Origin: Terriglobia bacterium
GTDB lineage: Bacteria > Acidobacteriota > UBA6911
NCBI GenBank assembly: GCA_020072565.1
Contig: JAIQGI010000054.1
Location: 1-36,239 of the forward strand
Reading direction: 5' to 3'
Length of the DNA: 36,239 nucleotides
Shown here: positions 29,942-36,239 of the stretch, one piece after another
Layout of the letters: each line of letters begins with the position of its first letter
Numbering within the stretch: position 1 is the stretch's first letter
Made by a program: the position numbers and the translations under genes
Notes under the pieces: model-generated
The model's input: only the letters and a program-made list of their open reading frames with translations
Databases searched by the model: none
What the model was told of the DNA's origin: nothing

Positions 29942-30259
29942 TTATGGCCTCACAATGTCAGCCGCAAGCGATGCAGCTCTCGGAGATCGACACATCCATT
30001 GCGCCGGCACTCTGGATCGGATCGGATGATGCTGAGGTGAGGCGTTCCAGCCTTCCATTATGTCGTCGGCTACGAAACGCAATCCTCGGCTCACGTCATC
30101 GCTGTCTCGAAGAAATGCCTCATAACCTGGCCTGCACCGAACGCAGTGACCCGCCACCGACCAGTTGCGTGCGCGACTTCCTCCCCTGGGCACCTTCAAG
30201 GTCGCCCTGTGTGGCCTGCCGCATCCCAGGCATTTCGTCACCGCCAATTGATTGGCCAT
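29942..30259 (-). CDS. small protein with two Cys pairs
   Basis: 105 residues from the ATG at 30259; an earlier ATG at 30325 gives 22 more residues of poor quality. 'KCLGCGRPH' (C10, C13) and 'HCVRCRPGY' (C39, C42) make a zinc-binding site around a basic linker ('VPRGGSRARNWSV'). The C terminus is Arg-rich. Lies between the two HTH paralogues; function unknown. It ends in TAA. Confidence 0.5.
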   Translation of the reverse strand: MANQLAVTKCLGCGRPHRATLKVPRGGSRARNWSVAGHCVRCRPGYEAFLRDSDDVSRGLRFVADDIMEGWNASPQHHPIRSRVPAQWMCRSPRAASLAADIVRP

Positions 30260-30328
30260 TGAATGTTTCGTTTCCCTCCCATCGGTACAAATTGCGGCTC
30301 GACTTACAACGCATTGATTTCGCATTGT

Positions 30329-30751
30329 TTATGCCTCCCGAACCCGCAATCCAATCTTTTTGGCCGCTGATTTCGCCGCCCTGATCACGGCAAAGGGAGT
30401 CATGTTTAGCGTCGATGCGATCTCCTTCTGCTTGGCGCCAAGAGCCGACAGTGCCAGCACCCACGCTTGCAGCGGCGTCAGGTCGGCCTCGATCACGGCC
30501 TTTCTCAGCAATTGGTCCACAAGCGTGTTTCTGGGCTCCTCGCCTAGGTGCAGGTCGATTTCAACCTGGTCGGACATCAGTGCCCTGAGTTGCCATTCTT
30601 CGGGAATGCCGAGATAGATAATCGGATCGCCGTTGATTTTGAGGCCGGCATCCATGCTTGGAATCTCGTGGGCGTGCCTCTTAAACCATTGTTCGGCTTG
30701 AACTTTTTCCTGCTCGCTGCTGAAGACGTAGCCTTCCATCGGATCGGACAT
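30329..30751 (-). CDS. helix-turn-helix regulator, first gene of the P2 operon
   Basis: 140 residues from the ATG at 30751 (GGAG six nt upstream); a longer in-frame ORF has no start of comparable quality. Two parts: 'SSEQEKVQAEQWFKRHAHEIPS' plus a beta segment with 'DPIIYLGIPEEWQLRALM', and a C-terminal HTH 'LTPLQAWVLALSALGAKQKEIASTLNMTPFAVIRAAKS' (about 95-135), sigma-region-4-like. First gene after promoter P2 and a 280-base leader, so it may regulate the whole early region. It ends in TAA. Confidence 0.6.
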   Translation of the reverse strand: MSDPMEGYVFSSEQEKVQAEQWFKRHAHEIPSMDAGLKINGDPIIYLGIPEEWQLRALMSDQVEIDLHLGEEPRNTLVDQLLRKAVIEADLTPLQAWVLALSALGAKQKEIASTLNMTPFAVIRAAKSAAKKIGLRVREA

Positions 30752-30827
30752 CAAAACTCCTTCCGGTAACGGTCGGCCTGGTTTTTGGGGATTTAACCCT
30801 GTGGGAAGGGAAAAAGACACACCATGA

Positions 30828-30859
30828 CCGACCACGTTAAACGTTTGGGTTGTGGTCGG
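30828..30859 (-). other. hairpin in the long leader of the P2 transcript
   Basis: CCGACCAC (30828-30835) and GTGGTCGG (30852-30859), 8-bp perfect stem, 16-nt loop. It lies within the roughly 280-nt untranslated leader between P2 and the first gene (30751), where a TTCCGGTGGC string also occurs at about 30870 and 31000. It could be an attenuator or anti-terminator element. I see no gene on either strand in 30752-31144. Confidence 0.4.
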
Positions 30860-31034
30860 GCACGGTTTGTTCCGGTGGCCCGAGATCCCGGCGAGGGCCG
30901 GGGTCGGTTGCACTGTCCTCTTGGAACCGTTGCGGTTCACGAATGCGAGGAGGGCGCCTTGGTGCTGCTGATTTACTGCCCAGATCATCGCGCGGTTCGT
31001 TCCGGTGGCTCCGATCCTGGGTTAAAGCGGACGC

Positions 31035-31064
31035 ACTGTACTCCTAGCCTCAATGCATTGTCAA
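31035..31064 (-). promoter_or_regulatory. sigma70-like promoter P2 of the early region
   Basis: On the minus strand TTGACA (31064-31059), 18-nt spacer, TACAGT (31040-31035). The first 14 bases (TTGACAATGCATTG) are identical to P1 at 29023 and contain the palindrome CAATGCATTG. It would start the phage early transcript leading into the 30751 gene. Confidence 0.7.
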
Positions 31065-31144
31065 CATCATTTTTCGATGAATCTTTATGATGGATTTCCT
31101 GATTGCAGCCTATCCATGACGCAGTGGCCCGTTCTAAATATTGC

Positions 31145-31181
31145 TTGACTCCAAATCTATGGCCGCTTAACATGTGGCCAT
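31145..31181 (+). promoter_or_regulatory. PadR2 promoter and operator, probably leaderless transcript
   Basis: TTGACT (31145-31150), 17-nt spacer, TAACAT (31168-31173). ATGGCC (31159-31164) and GGCCAT (31176-31181) form an inverted repeat over the -10 region and the start. A start site 7 nt after the -10 falls on the ATG at 31180, so the message would have no leader. Confidence 0.6.
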
Positions 31182-31533
31182 GCCACCTATCAACATTACG
31201 ATATTTGACCGCGAATTAAAGAAGGGGAGCGCCGAGCTTTTGATCCTCTCGTTAATCGAGGGCCGGCCTCGGCACGGCTATGAGATCTGCAAACTCATCG
31301 AGCACCGCTCAGGCGGAACGGTGCGCTTTTATGTGGCTTCCCTCTATCCCCTGCTCTATCGGCTGGAGAAGCGCGGCTGGATCAAGGGCCGCTGGGTTGA
31401 GAAGGCCGGACAGCGCCGGCGCCGGTTCTACCGCCTGACGGTTGAGGGGCGAGTAGTTCTCGCGGCTCAGCGGCGGGGCTGGAAGGCTTTTGTCGACGCA
31501 ATCAATCGCATCACGGAGGCCGAGCATGCCTGA
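31180..31533 (+). CDS. PadR-family transcriptional regulator (PadR2)
   Basis: 117 residues from the ATG at 31180; a GTG at 31174 is in frame but lies inside the predicted promoter, so the ATG is preferred. Signature: 'LKKGSAELLILSLIEGRPRHGYEICKLIEH' then 'FYVASLYPLLYRLEKRGWIKG' and 'RRRFYRLTVEGRVVL'. It is less similar to PadR1 than PadR3 is. It overlaps the permease gene by 8 bases, so the two are coupled. It would repress its own operon. Confidence 0.9.
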   Translation: MPPINITIFDRELKKGSAELLILSLIEGRPRHGYEICKLIEHRSGGTVRFYVASLYPLLYRLEKRGWIKGRWVEKAGQRRRRFYRLTVEGRVVLAAQRRGWKAFVDAINRITEAEHA

Positions 31534-34180
31534 CTGGAAAGGAGAAATCACTGAGCGGCTCGCGGGCCTGAAAGTTGATCCCGTCCGCGAGGCTGAGATC
31601 TGCGAGGAACTGGCTCAACACCTCGAGGATCGATATCAGGAACTGTTGCATGGCGGTAAGACGCACGAAGAAGCTTATCAGGCGATCCAGGCCGAGTGGG
31701 GCCAGGGCGGGAAGCTCATGGACGAGCTCAGGAAAATCGAGCATATTGCCAAGCATGAGCCAATCGCTTGGGGCGCCCAGATGGGACGGAATGTGCTCAG
31801 CGCTTTCGTCTTCGATTTTCGATCTGCGGTTCGCTCGTTGGCGCGGTCACGCTGGTTTGCCGTAGGTGCGGCACTTACTTTCGCACTCGGCATCGGAGTC
31901 AATGTGGCTGTGTTCTCGGCCGTCGACCGCGTGCTTTTTCGATCTCTGCCTTACGACCATCCGGATCAAATCTACGAAATGGGCGAATATGAGGCGGGTT
32001 CGGACAGAAGCTACGGCACGATGCCCGCCTCCTGGGTGATCGAGTCCCGCCGTCTGTCGAGCGTCGACGACATATGCGTTGCCGGATTCACGAGCAGCAG
32101 TTACTCGATGTCGAGCGATCCCGCGGATGACAGCGCGATTCGTCTGACGGACGCATCGTTCAACACTCTGGCCGTTTTGGGTGTCCGGCCTTTCATGGGC
32201 AGGGATTTCACTCAAGAGGATGTTCGAGAGAAGCGGGCATGCGCCCTCATCAGTTACAGCCTGTGGCGAGGGAGGTTTAACGGCGCTCCCGACATTGTGG
32301 GCCGTAGATTGTGGCAGTCGGCCTCGCACCCCGTGGATATTATCGGCGTTCTTCCCGCTGCGTTCATTTCTGCCTCCTACTTTTTCGATCCTGCATCCGA
32401 TGGTCTTGCGCTTACGTCCGACACTCTCGACGCTGCAAAATTTGGAGAGCGGTTCTATCGATCCTACGTGCGACTCAAGTCCGGCGTATCGCTGTCCGTC
32501 GCCCAGGCCCAGATCAATGCCGTCGTGGAGCGTCTGGGTCCAGAAGAATCCCGCGCGCCGAAAATGGTCGTGCGGCTGGTGCCTCTGAAAACAGCCTTGT
32601 TCGGCAGGTACGCATCCTACTTGTGGCTGGTCGTGGCCGCCGCCGGGCTCGTACTCCTCGTGGCCTGCGCGAACCTGGCAAGCCTGCTTCTCGTACGCGG
32701 CCGGTCACGTGAGCATCAGGCGGCGGTGCGGCTGGCTCTCGGCGCCTCGACGTTTCGCCTCATGCAGACAGCATGGATCGAAAGCCTGATCCTGTCATGC
32801 ATAGGCACGTTCATTGGCCTTCTGGTTCTTGCCTGGACCGGCAAGGGGATGCAGGCGCTGCTGCCGGCGGTCTTCAGCCGATTCTCATCCCCGGCATACG
32901 ACGGGCGCGTGATCGTCCTCTCGATTCTCGCTGCATCTTTTTCGGCGCTGTTCGCGGGCATTCTGCCATGCCTCCGATTATCGAGGATCGACATATTGGC
33001 CTCTCTGCAGCAACTTGCAGGCCGTGGCAGGACGGGACGGTTGCGCGGCGGCCGAAGCCTGCTCGTCGTGGAAGCAGCGGTCAGCATCGCACTTGTGGCG
33101 GGAGCAACAATGGCAGCGCGCAGCTTGATGGGCCTGACGAGCAACAATTTGGGATTCAAACCTGATGGTCTTTACAATGTCGGAGTCCGGCTTCCGCAGA
33201 CGCAGGATTCTCACGTATATTACCAGCGAAACCTGGCAGTGCTGGACGAGTTGCGGCGTATCCGCGGCGTTCAGTCGGCAGGAGCCGCATTCGTATCGCC
33301 TATCAGTGCCGGGGCTCCAGCCGGCAGGTTGGGAGCCGGCACAACAAAGGCCTCTCGCTGGCAAATAACGGATGGTTTTATTGAAGCGATGGGCATGCGT
33401 CTCGTGTCCGGGAGAACCTTCACGTCCGCCGACCTGTCCCAACCTGAGAGTGTCGGAATTCTGAGCGAGATGGGACTCCAGCTGGTGTGGCCAGACCTCC
33501 GGCCGGCCGAAGCGGTCGGCCGGATGTTGGAATCCACGGGTGAGGTGCCTCGCCGCATCATCGGCATTGTATCCGACGTGCGTTCGGCATATGCCAGCCT
33601 TCCGTTGCCCTCGTTCTACGTGCCTGTAACCCCCCGGCTTCCCGGCAGGGACTTTGCAGCAAGATTGCAGAACGGCTCTGTGTTATCCGCAGCTGAACTC
33701 CGCGACAGAATTCAAGCACGGGTTGCGCCGCCGTTGTCGATTAGAATCACCTACGAACCCGACTTACTGAGCAGGAGCCTGCTCAACCAGAAGTTCATCA
33801 CCATGTTGTTTTCCGCGTTCGGCATTGTGGCATTGATTCTCGCTGCGGTCGGCCTCTATGCCGTGGCGTCCTTCGAGGTAGCGCTGCGGCGCTCGGAGAT
33901 GGGCCTGCGTATGTCGCTCGGCGCAACTCCCGGCAACGTCCAGCGTCTCGTGATCCGCGAAGCTCTCGGCCCTGTCGTCATTGGCCTCGGGGTGGGCATC
34001 ATCGGAACCTATTGGGCGTCAAAGTTCGCACAATCATGGTGGTACAAGATCGACTCGCGTGATCCTGTCACCTACCTGCTCGCAGCCACGGTGCTGATCG
34101 CGGCGACTGCTCTGGCGGCTTGGCTCCCGGCGCGTCGCGCTTCAAGGATCGATCCCATGGCCGCGCTGCGCTGCGAGTAA
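31526..34180 (+). CDS. orphan FtsX/MacB-type permease (ADOP family)
   Basis: 884 residues from the ATG at 31526, which overlaps the PadR2 stop. N-terminal helical domain ('AEICEELAQHLEDRYQELLHGG', 'EEAYQAIQAEW', about 20-65), TM1 'GAALTFALGIGVNVAVFSAV', a MacB-like periplasmic domain, FtsX domain with 'ACANLASLLLVRGRSREH' and 'AVRLALGASTFRLMQ', second periplasmic part, final FtsX 'FGIVALILAAVGLYAVASF' and 'MGLRMSLGATPGNVQ', ending 'PARRASRIDPMAALRCE'. No ATPase gene adjoins. It is host-like and lies just outside the probable phage region. The TM and FtsX pattern is shared with the copies at 10038 and 35325. Confidence 0.85.
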   Translation: MPDWKGEITERLAGLKVDPVREAEICEELAQHLEDRYQELLHGGKTHEEAYQAIQAEWGQGGKLMDELRKIEHIAKHEPIAWGAQMGRNVLSAFVFDFRSAVRSLARSRWFAVGAALTFALGIGVNVAVFSAVDRVLFRSLPYDHPDQIYEMGEYEAGSDRSYGTMPASWVIESRRLSSVDDICVAGFTSSSYSMSSDPADDSAIRLTDASFNTLAVLGVRPFMGRDFTQEDVREKRACALISYSLWRGRFNGAPDIVGRRLWQSASHPVDIIGVLPAAFISASYFFDPASDGLALTSDTLDAAKFGERFYRSYVRLKSGVSLSVAQAQINAVVERLGPEESRAPKMVVRLVPLKTALFGRYASYLWLVVAAAGLVLLVACANLASLLLVRGRSREHQAAVRLALGASTFRLMQTAWIESLILSCIGTFIGLLVLAWTGKGMQALLPAVFSRFSSPAYDGRVIVLSILAASFSALFAGILPCLRLSRIDILASLQQLAGRGRTGRLRGGRSLLVVEAAVSIALVAGATMAARSLMGLTSNNLGFKPDGLYNVGVRLPQTQDSHVYYQRNLAVLDELRRIRGVQSAGAAFVSPISAGAPAGRLGAGTTKASRWQITDGFIEAMGMRLVSGRTFTSADLSQPESVGILSEMGLQLVWPDLRPAEAVGRMLESTGEVPRRIIGIVSDVRSAYASLPLPSFYVPVTPRLPGRDFAARLQNGSVLSAAELRDRIQARVAPPLSIRITYEPDLLSRSLLNQKFITMLFSAFGIVALILAAVGLYAVASFEVALRRSEMGLRMSLGATPGNVQRLVIREALGPVVIGLGVGIIGTYWASKFAQSWWYKIDSRDPVTYLLAATVLIAATALAAWLPARRASRIDPMAALRCE

Positions 34181-34232
34181 GCTTGCATCCGATCACAGTC
34201 CGGCAGAAGGGATGCCGGCGATGGAGGAAATC

Positions 34233-34667
34233 ATGTTGGGCCGAATGGTAGTGCTCATGATGAGTTGGATCGTTGCCTCTGGAAACGCCATTCAAGCGCC
34301 GCCTACGCCGACATTCTTTGTCGGTACATGGACGAACGCTTCAGAACGCTCCGGGGGACCGGCGTCCTTCACTGTTGTTTATCGGGACGACAAGACGTTT
34401 ATAACGATACGTCCGCAGGCTGAGTCAGAGTTTACTCTGCCGGAGTTGGAAGCAACTGCCTATCGCCTGATATCGACCGGTTCTGGTCCCCTCCAAAATC
34501 TGGAGCCCAGCGCACTCGTGGCATACACGGAACAAATACTTTACGTCTTCAAACGGACCGACGCCGGCAAGGTCGTCCTGGAGATATTCACAAAGCCCGG
34601 GCCTGGGAGAGGAGGGCTTGGACGGGGACCCTACTACTCTTCCGAGCCATACGACAAGAGCAAGTAG
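34233..34667 (+). CDS. small secreted hypothetical protein
   Basis: 144 residues from the ATG at 34233, placed 5 nt after GGAGG; an in-frame ATG at 34212 is poorer. The N terminus 'MVVLMMSWIVASGNAIQA' is a signal peptide, cut near AIQA. The rest is a beta-rich domain ('FFVGTWTNASERSGGPASFTV', 'VLEIFTKPGPGRGG'). It lies 52 bases after the permease, so perhaps in the same operon, which would suggest an exported partner. No family recognised. Confidence 0.6.
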   Translation: MLGRMVVLMMSWIVASGNAIQAPPTPTFFVGTWTNASERSGGPASFTVVYRDDKTFITIRPQAESEFTLPELEATAYRLISTGSGPLQNLEPSALVAYTEQILYVFKRTDAGKVVLEIFTKPGPGRGGLGRGPYYSSEPYDKSK

Positions 34668-34865
34668 CTCATCCGACGCAAAGCGCAGTACCTGCTGCGG
34701 ATTCACAATTCGGAGGTGATTTCCACCTTCTTCGGTGATGACCTCGTTGAAGATTGCCGTCTTCGGCCACCAGAACCGTCCGAGCCACGCGAGTCAATCC
34801 TACTGAAGCATTGCGCTACGAATAAGGCCTTGCAGATGCCCGTGGATGGGCACTTACTATTACTG

Positions 34866-34913
34866 TTGACATTCAACATGAACAAGCTATACTTGTGTTG
34901 GACTTCAACATGA
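34866..34913 (+). promoter_or_regulatory. PadR3 promoter with operator-like repeats
   Basis: TTGACA (34866-34871), 16-nt spacer, TATACT (34888-34893). TTCAACATGA occurs at 34872-34881 and 34904-34913, 32 bp apart, nearly the spacing of the PadR1 repeats. ACAAGCT (34882-34888 region) is mirrored by AGCTTGT (about 34913-34919). The rest of 34668-34865 shows no convincing gene. Confidence 0.65.
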
Positions 34914-34968
34914 GCTTGTCAAACAACAGATCCGACTTCAAGTGATCTGAGATCGGATGGAGGCTGCC

Positions 34969-35301
34969 GTGCCGGCCAAGACGGATATCCTTCAGGGAAC
35001 TCTCGACCTCATGATTCTGAAGACCCTCAAGACGCTGGGCCCGATCCACGGCTTTGGCATCGCGCGCCGGATCGAGCAGGTCTCGGAAGATGCGCTTCAA
35101 ATGAACCAGGGAACCCTCTATCCCGCGCTCGTGCGCCTCGAGCAACGTGGTTGGATCGCCTCGAAATGGGGAATCTCAGATAACAATCGTCGGGCCAGGT
35201 TTTACTCATTGACTGGGGCAGGCCGGCGGCGACTGAAGACAGAGACGGAGAACTGGCTGCGCAGCTCCGCAATCATGGCGAAGTTTATCGAGGTGCAATA
35301 G
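34969..35301 (+). CDS. PadR-family transcriptional regulator (PadR3)
   Basis: 110 residues from the GTG at 34969, five nt after GGAGG; the ATG at 34957 contributes its own bases to that Shine-Dalgarno and has none upstream. 'DILQGTLDLMILKTLKTLGPIHGFGIARRIEQ', 'NQGTLYPALVRLEQRGW' and 'ARFYSLTGAGRRRL' are nearly collinear with PadR1 at 9600 (LLQGTLDLL, NQGSLYPALLRL, KYYSVTKAGKK), so the two are close paralogues. It precedes a permease by 23 bases and would control it. Confidence 0.9.
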   Translation: MPAKTDILQGTLDLMILKTLKTLGPIHGFGIARRIEQVSEDALQMNQGTLYPALVRLEQRGWIASKWGISDNNRRARFYSLTGAGRRRLKTETENWLRSSAIMAKFIEVQ

Positions 35302-35324
35302 GCCGGATTCAGGTGGAGGGAGCG

Positions 35325-36239
35325 ATGAGTCGGCTTCGAGCGGTTATTTCCCGTGCACTTGACATGTTTCGGATGGGAAGCCAGGAAAGACGCCTGAAGG
35401 AAGAACTTCAGAGCCATCTCGACATGCTTATTGAAGACTATGAACGCTGCGGCCGAACGCCTGCGGAAGCCTCCAGGGAGGCCCGCCTCCGCCTGGGCGG
35501 CATCGATCAGACGAAGGAAGCAGTGCGCGACGCGCTTGGGATTCGAATGGTTCGTGACCTCCTTCAGGACGTGCACTATGCGTTCCGGGGATTTCGGCGC
35601 TCACCTTGGTTCTCTGCCGGCGTCGTCCTCACCCTCGCCCTGGGAATCGGGGCCAACGGCGCCGTTTTCAGCATCCTGCAAGCCGTACTCCTCCAGCCAC
35701 TGCCATACCGCGATCCGGATCGCCTCGTCATGGTGTGGCGCGCCCCGAAGCAGGCGCCTGCCGGTGAGCAGAACCAGATGCTTTGGGGATCGGGTTGGCA
35801 GCGGGGAATTCTCACGCGTGAGATGGTGTTCGACTGGCGAGAGGAATCCGCCAGCGTGTTCGATGGCTTCGCGGGCAACTCGGGAGCCCAGTTCGATCTC
35901 ACGCTCGGCGACCGGGCAGAGCGGCTGCGCGGGGCGCTCGTCACGCCCAACTTTTTTGATGTGCTGGGCGTCAAGGCCGTGGCAGGGCGGTTGTTTGCAG
36001 CGACCGACGAGACGAGCGCTGAGCCACTGCTCGTGCTGAGCGATCGCCTGTGGCGCCGCGCCTTCGGCGCCGACCCGGGAATTGTCGGCCGGCGCATCAC
36101 GCTCGTGGGAGACACTCGACCCCGCCGGCCGCGGACGTTCGCGGTGATTGGCGTTCTGCCACCGGCATTTCGATTCACCTATCCCGACGAAACCGAGGCG
36201 TGGGTTCTGGAGCCGTGGCGTGATCTGGCGCGCCAACCG
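35325..36239 (+). CDS. orphan FtsX/MacB-type permease, 5' part only (window edge)
   Basis: 305 codons open from the ATG at 35325 (GGAGG five nt upstream) to the last base. 'QERRLKEELQSHLDMLIEDY' and 'SREARLRLGGIDQTKEAVRD' match the N-terminal domain of the 10038 permease, with the same 'RLRLGGIDQTKE / ALVAIGGIEQTKE' box, then TM1 'GVVLTLALGIGANGAVFSIL' and the first periplasmic domain ('VAGRLFAATDETSAE'). The rest lies outside. Closest in the window to the phage-embedded copy. Confidence 0.85.
   Translation, partial: MSRLRAVISRALDMFRMGSQERRLKEELQSHLDMLIEDYERCGRTPAEASREARLRLGGIDQTKEAVRDALGIRMVRDLLQDVHYAFRGFRRSPWFSAGVVLTLALGIGANGAVFSILQAVLLQPLPYRDPDRLVMVWRAPKQAPAGEQNQMLWGSGWQRGILTREMVFDWREESASVFDGFAGNSGAQFDLTLGDRAERLRGALVTPNFFDVLGVKAVAGRLFAATDETSAEPLLVLSDRLWRRAFGADPGIVGRRITLVGDTRPRRPRTFAVIGVLPPAFRFTYPDETEAWVLEPWRDLARQP

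Noticed and set aside
30824-31090. 88-codon plus-strand frame in the early leader
   Set aside because: Opposes the leader of the minus-strand operon, has no domain and no Shine-Dalgarno.
34703-34913. Small ORFs on both strands upstream of PadR3
   Set aside because: Neither has a convincing ribosome site or composition; the region contains the PadR3 promoter and operator.
1-36239. Genome-wide TAG recoding
   Set aside because: TAG ends at least 13 minus-strand genes followed by normal starts, so it works as stop; the split HEPN gene is better explained by a nonsense change.
1-36239. CRISPR array
   Set aside because: No regularly spaced short repeats seen; the only repeat families are attC-like sites and promoter strings.

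Overview
The window looks like a stretch of an Acidobacteriota chromosome or metagenomic contig, GC-rich by eye, that holds most of a tailed-phage (prophage) genome next to host genes. The lineage call rests on three PadR-family regulators, each followed by a roughly 870-885 residue orphan FtsX/MacB-type permease with no ATPase beside it (the ADOP family, Acidobacterial duplicated orphan permease). The phage has a P22-coat-like capsid protein, a DUF4055-type portal, a Mu-F-like head protein, tail-tube proteins and a lambda G/GT-type frameshifted tail chaperone. No sheath gene is visible, so a long non-contractile tail is likely. No integrase, repressor or lysis gene is visible.

Layout, left to right. 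1-16141 is the late operon, transcribed right to left: terS, terL, portal, head protein, scaffold, coat, connectors, tail terminator, two tail-tube paralogues, tail chaperone with a -1 frameshift site, and probably the start of the tape measure gene at the left edge. Two blocks on the opposite strand interrupt it: a membrane-anchored TPR-like gene (1460-2389) and a complete PadR-permease unit (9543-12641) between portal and head-protein genes. 16157-20430 looks like an integron-type gene-cassette array without integrase: three attC-like sites separate minus-strand cassettes encoding PD-(D/E)XK-type nucleases (Mrr-like, ECK-type and a variant), a HEPN/Abi-C-like protein split by an in-frame TAG, and a zinc-ribbon protein. 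20689-30751 is the early/middle region, again on the minus strand: MazG-like, HNH, DUF4406-like and NinG-like proteins, a full DnaN sliding clamp, small membrane and hypothetical proteins, a ParB-like protein next to a large putative DNA-modification enzyme, a DUF488-like protein, an unusual tRNA with UUA anticodon, and two paralogous helix-turn-helix proteins. A plus-strand isoprenylcysteine-methyltransferase-like gene (27598) and a weaker plus-strand ORF (24168) interrupt it. From about 31145 to the end, plus-strand host genes follow: PadR-permease, a small secreted protein, and a second PadR-permease cut by the window edge.

Control. Two near-identical minus-strand promoters (31064-31035 and 29023-28994) share TTGACAATGCATTG, whose CAATGCATTG core is palindromic, so they are probably co-regulated. 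Many late genes are preceded by a GC-rich hairpin and then a Shine-Dalgarno sequence. Each PadR gene has a consensus-like promoter overlapped by repeats that look like its own operator.

The most notable points are the attC/nuclease/HEPN array beside terS, the PadR-permease unit inside the phage head operon, the near-textbook -1 frameshift signal (A AAA AAC, 7-nt spacer, 12-bp stem), and the candidate ochre-reading tRNA.
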